From the NCBI GenBank assembly GCA_018806915.1, contig JAGKQI010000049.1, positions 62,001 to 126,000 of the forward strand: 64,000 bases of DNA, in the 5' to 3' direction. Under the pieces are notes generated by a model. That model was not told the DNA's origin and did no database searches. It saw only the letters and a program-made list of their open reading frames with translations. Shown piece by piece: positions 23,396-34,247 of the stretch (its first letter is position 1; every line of letters starts with the position of its first letter). This stretch comes from Phytophthora colocasiae. Its lineage: Eukaryota > Oomycota > Peronosporomycetes > Peronosporales > Peronosporaceae. A program made the translations under genes and the position numbers.

Positions 23396-24931
23396 CTACG
23401 CTAACGACTGGTGCGGAGACTTGACCTCCACAAAGCCCGGCGTCTTGGATTTTCCGCTTTGGAATAGTTCCTCGATGTCCTCCAGCATCATACCCTTCGT
23501 CTCCGGACAGAAGAAGTAGACGAAAACACCACACGTGCAGCACAGACCCGCAAACAGGAAGAAGACACCGTTGATGTTCAGGTGCGGGAAAAGCTTCACC
23601 ACCTCCGTCATGACAGCTCCCATGGCCCAGTTGGCGGCAGTTGAGAGAGACACGGCCGGCGCACGCACACCCAATGGGAAGATTTCGGCAGGGTAGATCC
23701 AGCACACGGGACCCCACGAGATGGCGAAGTTGAACACGAAGAAGGCGGAACCGACACAGATGAACCATCCACCCACACTAGGGCAACCGGCGTTGTCCAC
23801 GTTGCCATCGCAAATGGCAGTGAAAAGGATAGCAGCGAACAAGTGACCGATCACCATACCCACAGCACCAATGAGCAGCAGTTGACGACGACCGAACGTG
23901 TCCACCCAGCGCATGGCCGGGATGGTGCTGAGGAAGTTGACACCGGAGAGGAAGAACGCCGAGTAGATACCGGCGTTAGTGATGTCCTGGAAAATAAGAG
24001 CACCGTAGCTGAAGATGGGGTTGATACCCGTAGCCTGTTGAAGCACCTGCAACATCATCGCGATGGCCACACGCTTAAGGATCGAGGGCTCAAGCAACTC
24101 AGCAAGTCCCTTGTGGGCCGCCAACTCCTCTTCAACTTGGTCGCCGATCACCTGCAGCTCGCGGCCAACGTTGTCGGTCTGACGGAGACGCTTGAGCACA
24201 CGTTCGGCTTCCTCCTTGCCCTTGTGCAAGTACGTCCAGCGAGGACTCTCCGGCACGAAGAAGATGCCGAGCATGACGACGATCGGAGCAGCCATGGCCA
24301 CACCGTTGGTCGTACGCCAGCCGTGCGCACGGTTCTCCACGATGATGTTGACGACGTTGGCCAGGAAGAGACCCGTGACGACCGTCATCTGCATGAAACC
24401 CGAGAGCAGACCACGAAGTTCCTTGGGGGCCATCTCGGCACCGAACAGAGGTAGCGAGAAGGACGAGTTGCCCACACCGAAGCCTTGGATAATGCGTGCG
24501 ATGTACATGAGGTCGTGCTCCTGCGCCTTGTTGAAGCACACCCACGATGTACCGATGCAGAACAACAGACCGGCCGTGAAAATGGTCCAGCGACGTCCGA
24601 GCTTGTCCGCCACAATACCACCAACGAAGGCACCACCGAGACAACCGAGGTTGTACGCCATGTTGTACCACACCGTGAAGGTCGTCCACTCAGCCGGGAG
24701 CTTGGACGACGAGGACGTACACTGCTCGTAGGTGAAGTTGTGCCAGCCCACGCAGTAGTCGTTGATGAAGGAGTCCATGATGAGCACGCCCGAGGTCACG
24801 CCCTGATCGTAGCCGAAGAAGAGACCACCCAGTGCTGCGAAGACGCACACGATGATAGCGTACGTGCGTGAGCCTTCAGTGGGGACGTCATCGTCGTTGT
24901 TGTGTACATTCACCACGACGCCAGCAGCCAT
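23396..24931 (-). CDS. MFS hexose transporter, copy B (intact)
   Basis: 511 residues from the ATG at 24931 to TAG at 23396; the longer upstream reading is untranslated leader. Sugar-porter signatures are all present: FGYDQGVTSG, ADKLGRRW, VPESPRWTYLHKG, QQATGINPI (hexose binding), VDTFGRRQLL, PAEIFPLGVRAPAVS and CPETKGMMLEDIEELF. It should import hexose across the plasma membrane with protons. It is almost identical to copy A over codons 1 to about 490, while the leader and last 20 codons differ. It is followed by VPS33 217 bp downstream and preceded by copy C, in tandem on the same strand. Confidence 0.94.
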   Translation of the reverse strand: MAAGVVVNVHNNDDDVPTEGSRTYAIIVCVFAALGGLFFGYDQGVTSGVLIMDSFINDYCVGWHNFTYEQCTSSSSKLPAEWTTFTVWYNMAYNLGCLGGAFVGGIVADKLGRRWTIFTAGLLFCIGTSWVCFNKAQEHDLMYIARIIQGFGVGNSSFSLPLFGAEMAPKELRGLLSGFMQMTVVTGLFLANVVNIIVENRAHGWRTTNGVAMAAPIVVMLGIFFVPESPRWTYLHKGKEEAERVLKRLRQTDNVGRELQVIGDQVEEELAAHKGLAELLEPSILKRVAIAMMLQVLQQATGINPIFSYGALIFQDITNAGIYSAFFLSGVNFLSTIPAMRWVDTFGRRQLLLIGAVGMVIGHLFAAILFTAICDGNVDNAGCPSVGGWFICVGSAFFVFNFAISWGPVCWIYPAEIFPLGVRAPAVSLSTAANWAMGAVMTEVVKLFPHLNINGVFFLFAGLCCTCGVFVYFFCPETKGMMLEDIEELFQSGKSKTPGFVEVKSPHQSLA

Positions 24932-25025
24932 TGTTGGGAGAAGAAGTTGAAACTGGAAGCGATGACGAGGTCGATGAAGTCGGGGCACACTTGTGCTTGT
25001 CAAGTAGAGCTGTGTGTTGTGAAGT

Positions 25026-25039
25026 AAATTGCAGAATGA
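25026..25039 (-). promoter_or_regulatory. oomycete Inr/FPR core promoter of transporter copy B
   Basis: The minus strand reads TCATTCTGCAATTT, a full match to TCATTYYNCAWTTT, 95 bp upstream of the ATG at 24931. Copy A has the same element with one mismatch, although the surrounding leaders differ. Confidence 0.68.
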
Positions 25040-25728
25040 CACGAGAAATGGATCGACACGGTGGTGCTTTTCGAGCGAGCGGTTGTGAATCGGGCTCCTG
25101 TTAGATGGATCCCTACATGTGATCGGCAGAGGCGCGATTTGTGCCTGCAACGTACACCATTTCGTGGTGCCGAGCCAGTGACTGAGGTGGGCAGGGCAGC
25201 AACTGTTTTTTTTTGCTCACATACAAATCCCATTAGTACAAGTCTACAGCTTGAAGCTGCAGCATTGCAGCTTGAAGTAGGAAGCAATTGCGGATCGTCG
25301 GGATGACTGGCAGTGCCGCATGGCGCGCTCTACTACTTGATTTATCGTAGATCACGTGAGCTTGACACGCTGCTGCCATGCTGGCTGGTTGAGTTGAGGA
25401 GAAATGTGGACTCTACAAAGTTCGTCCCAATTGGTGGTCACTGCAGTATCGTTTCTGAAGTTTCCGGTGGTACGATCGTAGCTAGTTCAAGTATGTTGCA
25501 GCGCGCCAAATACATGTACGTTGCGAAAGCCAACCAAACAAAACGTGTAACTCTCGTGGCGGAGATACAGGTCTCAGCAGGCGGCAGACGCGGGGCCCGC
25601 CGTGGTCCCCACTAAGTCAGAGATACACAGATAGCATTATACTGTCGCTAGGTAAATTAGGTGATATCAATGTAGCTTAATGGAAAACAGAAACATAGTT
25701 TAGTACGTGATAGTGGTTGCTGTAAACA
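25040..25728. other. intergenic region between transporters B and C
   Basis: I see no credible coding sequence. A short inverted pair of AGCTTGAAGCTGCAGCATTGCAGCTTGAAG lies near 25250-25278. The remainder is probably copy B upstream sequence and copy C 3' sequence. Confidence 0.5.
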
Positions 25729-27269
25729 CTAAACCTGGTTCACTGGCGATTTCACCTCGACGAACTCGGGCGACTTGGCCGCCTTGCTCTTGTTGAACAG
25801 CCCCTCGATATCCTCCAGCATGATTCCCTTCGTCTCCGGACAGAAGAAGTACACGAAGACCAGGCAGATCAAACACAAACCCGCGAACAGGTAGAAGACG
25901 CCGTCGATGTTGGAGCGACGGGAAGAGCTTCACGACTTCCGTCATGACGGCGCCCATGGCCCAGTTGGCAGCAGTAGATAAGGCGACACCCGACGCGCGA
26001 ACGTTGAGAGGGAAAAATCTCGGCCGGAGTAGATCCAGCACACGGGACCCCACGAAATGGCGAAGTTGAACCCGAAGAAGGCCGAACCGAGGCAAATGAA
26101 CCAGCCACCCACCCTCGGACACCCGGCGTCGTCCACGTTGCCGTCGCAGATAGCAGTGAACAGAATGGCGGCCCACAAGTGACCGATGATCATGCCTACA
26201 CCGCCGATCAACAGCATCGTGCGACGGCCGTAGGTGGTCGACCCAGCGCATGGCTGGAATAGTACTGATGAAATTGACACCCGAGATGAACAGCGCCGAG
26301 TATCGACCCGAGTTGGTGATATCCTTTAAAGATGAGAGCGCCATAGCTCATGATGGGGTTGATACCCGTCGCCTGCTGCAGCACCTGCAACACCATGGCG
26401 ATGATCACGCGCTTGCGTACACTCGGCTCGAAGATCTCCAGCAGACCTTTGCCCTCGGCCTCCTCCTCGGCGATTTGGTCGCCGATGACTTCCAGTTCGT
26501 GGCCGACGTTGTCGGTCTGGCGCAGACGAAGAATCTGCTCGGCCGCCTCCTTGCCCTTGTGCTTGTAGGTCCAGCGCGGGCTTTCCGGCACGAACCAAAT
26601 ACCCAACAGCACCACGATCGGCGGCGCCATGGAGATGCCGTTGGTCGTTCGCCAGCCGCGGTCGTGGTTGTACACGATGATGTTGACGACGTTGGCCAGG
26701 AAGAGGCCGATGACGACCGTCATCTGCATGAAGCCTGACAGCATGCCGCGCAGCTCCTTGGGGGCCATCTCGGCACCGAACAACGGCAGCGAGAAGGACG
26801 AGTTGCCCACGCCAAAGCCCTGGACAATGCGCGCGATGTACATGAGCGTGTGCGCCTGCGACTTGTTGAAGCAGACCCAGCATGTGCCACCACAAAACAG
26901 TAGACCAGCACAGAAGATCGTGGCGCGGCGGCCCAGCTTGTCCGCCACGAAGCCACCGATGAAGGCACCCACGAGACAACCGAGGTTGTACGCCATGTTG
27001 TACCACACGGTGAAGGTGGTCCATTATCCGGGGAGATCGGATGTGGAGCGGGTGCACTCTTCATACGTGAAGTTGTGCCAGCCGACGCAGTAGTCGTAGA
27101 GGAACGAGTCCATGATGAGCATGGAGGACGTGACGCCCTGATCGTAGCCGAAGAACATACCGCCGAGCGCGGCGAAGACGCACACGACGATGGCATAGGT
27201 GCGTTTGCCCTCGGTGGGCGTGTCGTCGAAGTCGGGGTGTTGCGTGCTCACGATAGCGCCGCCTGCCAT
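25729..27269 (-). CDS. MFS hexose transporter, copy C (frame-broken paralogue)
   Basis: From the ATG at 27269 (MAGGAIVSTQHPDFDD) through FGYDQGVTSSMLIMDSF, ADKLGRRATIF, VPESPRWTYKHKG, QQATGINPIMSYG and CPETKGIMLEDIEGLF to the stop at 25729 (SPVNQV). The sequence is clearly diverged from A and B, with different third positions and GC-rich codon choice, so this is an older tandem paralogue of B. Frame changes lie near 27025, 26540, 26325, 26240, 26030 and 25915. Most are one base in doublets or triplets of identical bases. About 513 codons, the normal family length. Confidence 0.83.
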
Positions 27270-27797
27270 TGTGTTCGACTCAACAGCGGCCGTGAAGACA
27301 GCGGAGAATTGAGAGGAGGTTTAAAGAACCCAACCTTGGCACTTCTTGCCTGCAAAGAAGATTGAAAAGTGAGTGTGAACGGGACGGTCACGTGCGGCAG
27401 TACTGCTGAGACGATCCTCGGTTCTTTGGCCTAAGACTTGGCTCAACGGCGAATTGATCAGAGCTCCCGGCAGAAGCGTGTTGTCACCAACACTGCTGGT
27501 CCAACTGCAAGAGCGAGCTTGAAGTTGGCAGCGGGGACTTCTCCACGGTGGCTCAAGTGCGAGGATGCAGCAGCTTCTCGCCGCTTGATTCATCGGGTGA
27601 TGCCCCTCTCCATTTTGACTTATCGATCTCGGATGCTGAAGTTTTGGGCTACCTGGTGAAAGGGAAACTATAGTCTGGCTCAGATATCGCGCGCGGTGCC
27701 ACTGTATCGGTTGAAGTTGCAGCGCCCGGCACAAAATGCACTGAAAAAGTTTGGGTGTGGAGTTACATGTAGTTCTCGTCGCGGACTACCACAATAT
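27270..27797. other. intergenic, upstream of transporter C
   Basis: No protein similarity seen. It should hold the promoter of transporter C; a weak pyrimidine-rich CTCTCAATTCTCC lies about 45 bp upstream of its ATG on the minus strand. The repeat block begins at 27798. Confidence 0.4.
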
Positions 27798-29037
27798 ATA
27801 TACATACTCTCACGTTAGCCGTCGTTGCAACCTCTCGCATTATTGGCAAATGTGTACGCTTGTCCTATCTCCAAGGCGAGGCATAAATCTGCATCACAGT
27901 GCTTAACAAGATCACCGGTACATGTATCACATCGTCGGCGTCAAGGATTCCCAGGGCGAGCAAGCGAGTCGGTTCATATACGTGATTTTAATTCGCGCGG
28001 GGCGGCGTATATTGGATCCGGAACGTGCTGCAAAATGCTCTCCCGGCGTCACCAACTTGAAGTCATCGTGGCACATGCCAAAGCTCGGCTCGCTAGTAGG
28101 CTACTAGTAGTAGCGAGTCGCTACTTGATTTATTTGCCTTATGTGTTAGTGTGCCGGTGGCACTACTGCCGCACGGCGCCGTCGCGTGGGCAAAAGGCCG
28201 CATACATGTAAGTCGCTTTCATATCCTATCCTTTACCAACAACGACAGTTTGACGTAAGCCAGTGTAGTGCAGCGGATGGCAAACCGTCATTGCTAAGCG
28301 GCGATAAGTTGGTGCTTACATGCTGCAGCGTACTCGCTTCCATTGTGCGCGTCTAGGCCCTGGCACGGATTGTCCCTGCCCAACCTGTTTCATGCACTTA
28401 CAGTTAAGTATAGCGTTCTATCAGGTGTATACAAGTACCATTGTACCCGGACTGTATTTTAGAGGGGGTATAATTATACCAGTGGTCGGAAAAAATAGTG
28501 CAATTAAAATAAATAATTGAGTTTTTCAAAAAAAAAGTGTTATTGTCTTCGCTCAACTCGCTGTTTACTAATTATTACTGACAAAGGATGCTACTTGAAG
28601 GACTAAAATGAATCATACTTTTGAAGACCAGCATGTCAGCTATGCTATGCATATTGAAACTCTGCCATCGACTTCCTTTTGATGAAGAAGAAGCAGAAAG
28701 AAAAAAGTGGATCGCTTTGCGGCAGACCGTTTTCCAAATATATAAGTAATCCGTTTTCATATTTATTTACCGAAATAGTTTCCTGATATAGTTTTTCCCA
28801 AAATAGAAATTGCCAGCGGCGGACTTGGCTTGGTCCGCTTCGAACAAGAGGTCGGCCTGGCCTGTCGACTACAGAGCGACGATCCCAGTTGGTGTTGGTG
28901 CTGGAAGTCAAGGACGAGGTAGACGAGGACGACATAGATAAAACAACAAAATTGCGGAAACAGTTATTATTAGAGACCTTTCGGAGCAGATGTCGGTTGT
29001 TCGTTGCGGGAACAGCGAGTACAACTGTCGTGTTCGT
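27798..29037. repeat. 1.24-kb dispersed repeat, copy 1
   Basis: Nearly identical, in the same direction and the same length (1240 bp), to 31744-32983. Part of it, with about 33 further bases beyond its right edge, recurs inverted at 33507-34193. It contains an A-rich run near 28500-28540 (AATAAATAATTGAG then a run of A). With the Gag-like gene between the two direct copies on the minus strand, it may be the 3' LTR of a retrotransposon. I find no target duplication, so that reading is tentative. Confidence 0.72.
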
Positions 29038-29524
29038 ATTAGTCATCTCTGAATGAAATGCTGTTTCTCGGTAGGCGCTGATGGAGGAAGGCCCTAGTGT
29101 TGCACTTATGTACATCATTGTTACATTTGTCGAGAACGACACTGGGACGCTCGCAGTCCGCATGGCCCGTAGTTTGAACATTATCTGTCGTCGAGGGTTC
29201 GACGACAGAATCATTTAACACGGGGGAGACCCTTAGAACGTCCGTTTTCGTTGTTAAAAACTTTCTCAGTTGATTTAAGGTAGAAGATCGGCGAGAACCA
29301 CGATCAGTGATTGAATTTCCAAGCACCTTCGCGGTTGGTACGTGTGACTTCGTCCATGTCGTACTACAACGGATGTCTGGTCCTTGGTGGTCGACGACTC
29401 GACCCGAATTGATGCGGACACAATCGTCATTGTTGCTAGGAATGGTATGATGCCCACGTTCTTGATCATGTCTCGCGGTTGTTTGTTTTGCAGGTAAACA
29501 CGCGCCCGATCCGCCTGTAAGTAG

Positions 29525-31323
29525 TCATAATTGGTTGTGCTCGGATTTCAGCCCTCCAAAACGCTTCCTAATCTCTGCTTTGACGACCTCGGGTAAAGCT
29601 TTCGGGACAAAATGACCACGATCGCTGGGACAGCAACCGTCTTCGTCCTCCTGACATCCAGCTTTCGAAAGGAACCTCATGCACAATGTCCGAGATTCGT
29701 TAGTGGCTGGGTCTATGTAGACTGGGAGGCGCTTGAGCACATTCTGTGGCATTCTCCCCATGTCGGTTGCTATTGTCACGGATTGGCTGTGCTGGTTGCC
29801 TCGTAGTAGAACGCTTGCCTTCTGTCCGGTAGGATGCAGCTATTGGTCTGCTTTGCTTCAGTGCATCCACCTGGCGGTGAAGTTTGACGAACATGAGATC
29901 TCGCAGCAACCGATCTTCTGATGAGCACCGAAGCTGTACTTGGGTAACGTCGCTGTCAGATAATACAGCTTCTCGAAAATCTTCCAGTACATCATTTATC
30001 CAGTAGACAACCGAAGGAAGCTCAGTCTCGTCCCAAGACACTCGCATAAGTGTTTCCTCCGTGAATCGTAGAATAGCCTCTGTAAGACCTATCAGTTCAC
30101 TGCAGCAGTATTCTCGGGCATACACCAGAAAAATTCTGATTGAGTCTATAACGTCTTCGATGCTCGTAGCTGGGGTAGCTTTAGCAAATTCCGCTGTAGC
30201 GGATAAGTTATCAAAGTTGGAGCCTCCGCCCTGTAGCCATGCCACCCGTTCCTCCGACGAGAGTTTCGCGAAATGCCGAATTGAGAGACCTTTAGACCCG
30301 AAGCGAATATCGAAAGCTCTAGTGCAGATTCCTGGCAGTGCTTTGAACTTCACAGCATCGGACCGGACCAAACCAGAAATAAATACATGCGGGGTCTTAC
30401 CTCTATGCTTCTCCGACGTAACCTGCTCATGGACATACTGTTGATCTGGTTGCGGTGTGAATGAGTATTTCGACGCGTGTTCGGGCTTTCTGCGGCCTGA
30501 AGGTGGGTTTCCCGTTACTGCTATGGCTTGGTCCGAAGTTCTGCTTGCCGTGACCCCCGTTTGGGTATTGTTTCTCCGAATATCTAAGAATCTTTCCAGC
30601 AGATCCGGATCATCTCCGAGCTTTTCAACTATCAATGCGTCTGTATCGAGGGCAGATCGAGGAGAAACGCGACGACGTTGCTGTGGCTCCACTTGTACTC
30701 CCACATATCTTTCTGTACCAAGATAACTAGCATCTCTATGGCGCTTGGAACCTGGTCGAGGATCCGATAATGGTGCTACAGTGTCTTCTACGTCTTGAGG
30801 GCGCGAATCATCATCGAGAAACGGATCAAATAGTTCCAAACCCTCCTCTGGTCCTGGGACGTCAGCCGTAATATCTTGGTTCGAATAGCCAATGGGCACA
30901 ATGCAAAACGACGGACCTACATGGTCTGGCACTGGTCGGCGGCCACCATCTACAAAATACGTGAAATCGACTGCATGTTGAAGTGGGAATTTTACTACTA
31001 GGTTCAACCCATTCACACGGTTGATCGGGCGCAGGGAAGCTGTCCTCGGTAATTAATCCTTCGAACATCTCTGCAATATCGTTCGTTGCGACCCTGTTGT
31101 TACGTCCGAGTACACGGTCTAAGAGTGTATTCTGTACATGTTCGATGTCAGACCAGCTCCATTCGTCGCGACTGAATTTAACACGTTCCAAAAGTAAGGC
31201 CACCACAGGTGGTACAAGTGATAGACAGTCCAATGTAGTAGTTGAACGGTCACCCGCCGAGCTGACTGTAACAAGCCCGTCTTCCACCGCGATGACTTGT
31301 CCATAGTGAACCTGTCGGCCCAC
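29525..31323 (-). CDS. retrotransposon Gag-like protein with CCCH-type zinc finger
   Basis: Two main ORF parts, 31323-30862 and 31016-29700, plus a C-terminal part at 29779-29525, read as one protein after frame changes near 31000 and 29760. The middle is Ser/Pro/Arg-rich, then helical (FDIRFGSKGLSIRHFAKLSSEERVAWLQGG...). Near 29690-29600 is a zinc-finger-like CMRFLSKAGCQEDEDGCC followed by GHF. The end is KRFGGLKSEHNQL. This order, a disordered start, a helical body and one terminal zinc finger, suits a retrotransposon Gag. No polymerase is present between the flanking repeats, so the unit would be non-autonomous. Function is inferred from architecture only. Confidence 0.48.
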
Positions 31324-31743
31324 CTCGATGGAAACTGGCCGACGCAGGTACGATAATTGTTCTGCAGTGTTTACTTTCTAGCCGTCACCACGCTTGCCAG
31401 TGCAATGTCCCGCGAGATAGCTCCTCACCTCCTTCTAGACTCGCAAATGTCACTTCGTTTTGTGCAACCTGGAGTGACCCGAGCGTAAAACGGATGCTCA
31501 AACTGCGCTCCGGCTTCTTCAGGGAGTAGATGCAAATACGAGCGCGATGTGAGGCGAACCATTCTGGAATGCTTAGAAGCAATGCGATAGGAAGAAAAGA
31601 CTTAAGCACGAGTGAGAAAATCTGAAAATAACGCTACAGCAGCTTCTACAGACTCGGGAGACCTCTCGTGAAGGCTCCAGCGTTGGTTTCATCTCCGCTC
31701 CTTGACTCAAAAGCTATTTTCACATTCCAACGCGAAAATCCCC

Positions 31744-32983
31744 ATATACATACTCTCACGTTAGCCGTCGTTGCAACCTCTCGCATTATTGGCAAATGTG
31801 TACGCTTGTCCTATCTCCAAGGCGAGGCATAAATCTGCATCACAGTGCTTAACAAGATCACCGGTACATGTATCACATCGTCGGCGTCAGGATTCCCAGG
31901 GCGAGCAAGCGAGTCGGTTCATATACGTGATTTTAATTCGCGCGGGGCGGCGTATATTGATCCGAACGTGCTGCAAAAATGCTCTCCCCGGCGTCACCAA
32001 CTTGAAGTCATCGTGGCACATGCCAAAGCTCGGCTCGCTAGTAGGTTACTAGTAGTAGCGAGTCGCTACTTGATTTGATTTGCCTTATGTGTTAGTGTGC
32101 CGGTGGCACTACTGCCGCACGGCGCCGTCGCGTGGGCAAAAGGCCGCATACATGTAAGTCGCTTTCATATCCTATCCTTTACCAACAACGACAGTTTGAC
32201 GTAAGCCAGTGTAGTGCAGCGGATGGCAAACCGTCATTGCTAAGCGGCGATAAGTTGGTGCTTACATGCTGCGCGTACTCGCTTCCATTGTGCGCGTCTA
32301 GGCCCTGGCACGGATTGCCCTGCCCAACCCGTTTCATGCACTTACAGTTAAGTATAGCGTTCTATCAGGTGTATACAAGTACCATTGTACCCGGACTGTA
32401 TTTTAGAGGGGGTATAATTGTACCAGTGGTCGGAAAAAATAGTGCAATTAAAATAAATAATTGAGTTTTTCAAAAAAAAAGTGTTATTGTCTTCGCTCAA
32501 CTCGCTGTTTACTAATTATTACTGACAAAGGATGCTACTTGAAGGACTAAAATGAATCATACTTTTGAAGACCAGCATGTCAGCTATGCTATGCATATTG
32601 AAACTCTGCCATCGGCTTCCTTTTGATGAAGAAGAAGCAGAAAGAAAAAAGTGGATCGCTTTGCGGCAGACCGTTTTCCAAATATATAAGTAATCCGTTT
32701 TCATATTTATTTACCGAAATAGTTTCCCGATATAGTTTTTTCCCAAAAATAGAAATTGCCAGCGGCGGACTTGGCTTGGTCCGCTTCGAACAAGAGGACG
32801 GCCTGGCCTGTCGACTACAGAGCGACGATCCCAGTTGGTGTTGGTGCTGGAAGTCAAGGACGAGGTAGACGAGGACGACATAGATAAAACAACAAAATTG
32901 CGGAAACATTTATTATTAGAGACCTTTCGGAGCAGATGTCGGTTGTTCGTTGCGGGAACAGCGAGTACAACTGTCGTGTTCGT
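31744..32983. repeat. 1.24-kb dispersed repeat, copy 2
   Basis: Direct copy of 27798-29037, with a few one-base length differences and rare substitutions. Its right end faces the inverted copy at 33507-34193 across a 523-bp spacer, so a transcript through here could form a long hairpin. Confidence 0.78.
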
Positions 32984-33102
32984 GCAACCCGCAACCCGTA
33001 AATGTTTTTTTCGTTTTGGAACTCTTCAGATGTGGGAACGGCTCTTCATGACTCTTTATCACCTAAGCTCAGACACTCAAAGAACAGCGCGACCAAAGGA
33101 TC

Positions 33103-33534
33103 ATGCCGCGAGAAACTAGACCACGAACGTGGAGCTTGACAGCCCTCATGATGGTGCTGTACTACCGTGATTCTAGCTACGATCAAGCCTTGTGTGCTGC
33201 TTTGCTGGTCAGGCCTTCGGTAGAGCGACCCCTTGTCCCTGACGCTCGCTTTAAACCTGACACGTGTTCGGATGCAAACGCGCTTGAAGACTACAGATTT
33301 ACATGCGATGAGTTGATGCAGCTTACGGGTCTATTGCTGATTCCGAACGTGTTTATTATCTCAGCATGGGATCGTGTAGTGGGTGTTGAGGCTTTGGCAA
33401 TGCTGTGCTATCAATTGTCGTATCCAGGAAAGCTTTCTCGCATACGCAAGGAGTTCGGTCGCTCGGACCCCTCGTGTAACAGGATCACCACAGATCTGTG
33501 TAAGTACGAGAAACAGCATTTCATTCAGAGATGA
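33103..33534 (+). pseudogene. PIF/Harbinger-type transposase, N-terminal fragment
   Basis: 143 codons. The segment YRFTCDELMQLTGLL...GVEALAMLCYQLSYPGKLSRIRKEFGRSDPSCNRITTDL has the layout of the helix-turn-helix region before the DDE domain of Harbinger transposases in oomycetes (RF.REEL..L..LL...VEAL..LL.RL.YP.R...L...FG). The ORF ends where the inverted repeat begins at 33507; the catalytic domain is absent. It is a remnant, probably cut by the repeat. Confidence 0.55.
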
Positions 33535-34193
33535 CTAATACGAACGCGACAGTTGTACTCGCTGTTCCCGCAACCAACAACCGACATCTGCTCCGAAAGG
33601 TCTCTAATAATAAATGTTTCCGCAATTTTGTTGTTTTATCTATGTCGTCCTCGTCTACCTCGTCCTTGACTTCCAGCACCAACACCAACTGGGATCGTCG
33701 CTCTGTAGTCGACAGGCCAGGCCGTCCTCTTGTTCGAAGCGGACCAAGCCAAGTCCGCCGCTGGCAATTTCTATTTTTGGGAAAAAACTATATCGGGAAA
33801 CTATTTCGGTAAATAAATATGAAAACGGATTACTTATATATTTGGAAAACGGTCTGCCGCAAAGCGATCCACTTTTTTCTTTCTGCTTCTTCTTCATCAA
33901 AAGGAAGCCGATGGCAGAGTTTCAATATGCATAGCATAGCTGACATGCTGGTCTTCAAAAGTATGATTCATTTTAGTCCTTCAAGTAGCATCCTTTGTCA
34001 GTAATAATTAGTAAACAGCGAGTTGAGCGAAGACAATAACACTTTTTTTTTGAAAAACTCAATTATTTATTTTAATTGCACTATTTTTTCCGACCACTGG
34101 TACAATTATACCCCCTCTAAAATACAGTCCGGGTACAATGGTACTTGTATACACCTGATAGAACGCTATACTTAACTGTAAGTGCATGAAACG
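33507..34193. repeat. inverted partial copy of the 1.24-kb repeat
   Basis: Reverse complement of about 28385-29070, so it includes 33 bases beyond the right edge shared by the two direct copies. It forms inverted arms with copy 2 (about 32330-32983). It ends at 34193 beside the hAT transposase 3' region. Confidence 0.8.
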
Positions 34194-34247
34194 GAATCGA
34201 TGATGGATACATTCGAACTTACTGTTAGGTTCGGTGAACCTACACAT

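Noticed and set aside
24192..24731. Long plus-strand frames (up to 203 codons) opposite the transporter genes
   Set aside because: They mirror the high-GC third positions of the real transporters on the other strand; the same shadows appear opposite copies A and C and have no domains.
27798..32983. Calling the 1.24-kb repeats a complete LTR retrotransposon
   Set aside because: No target duplication, no clear primer site or polypurine tract, and no pol between them; kept as repeats with a Gag-like gene.
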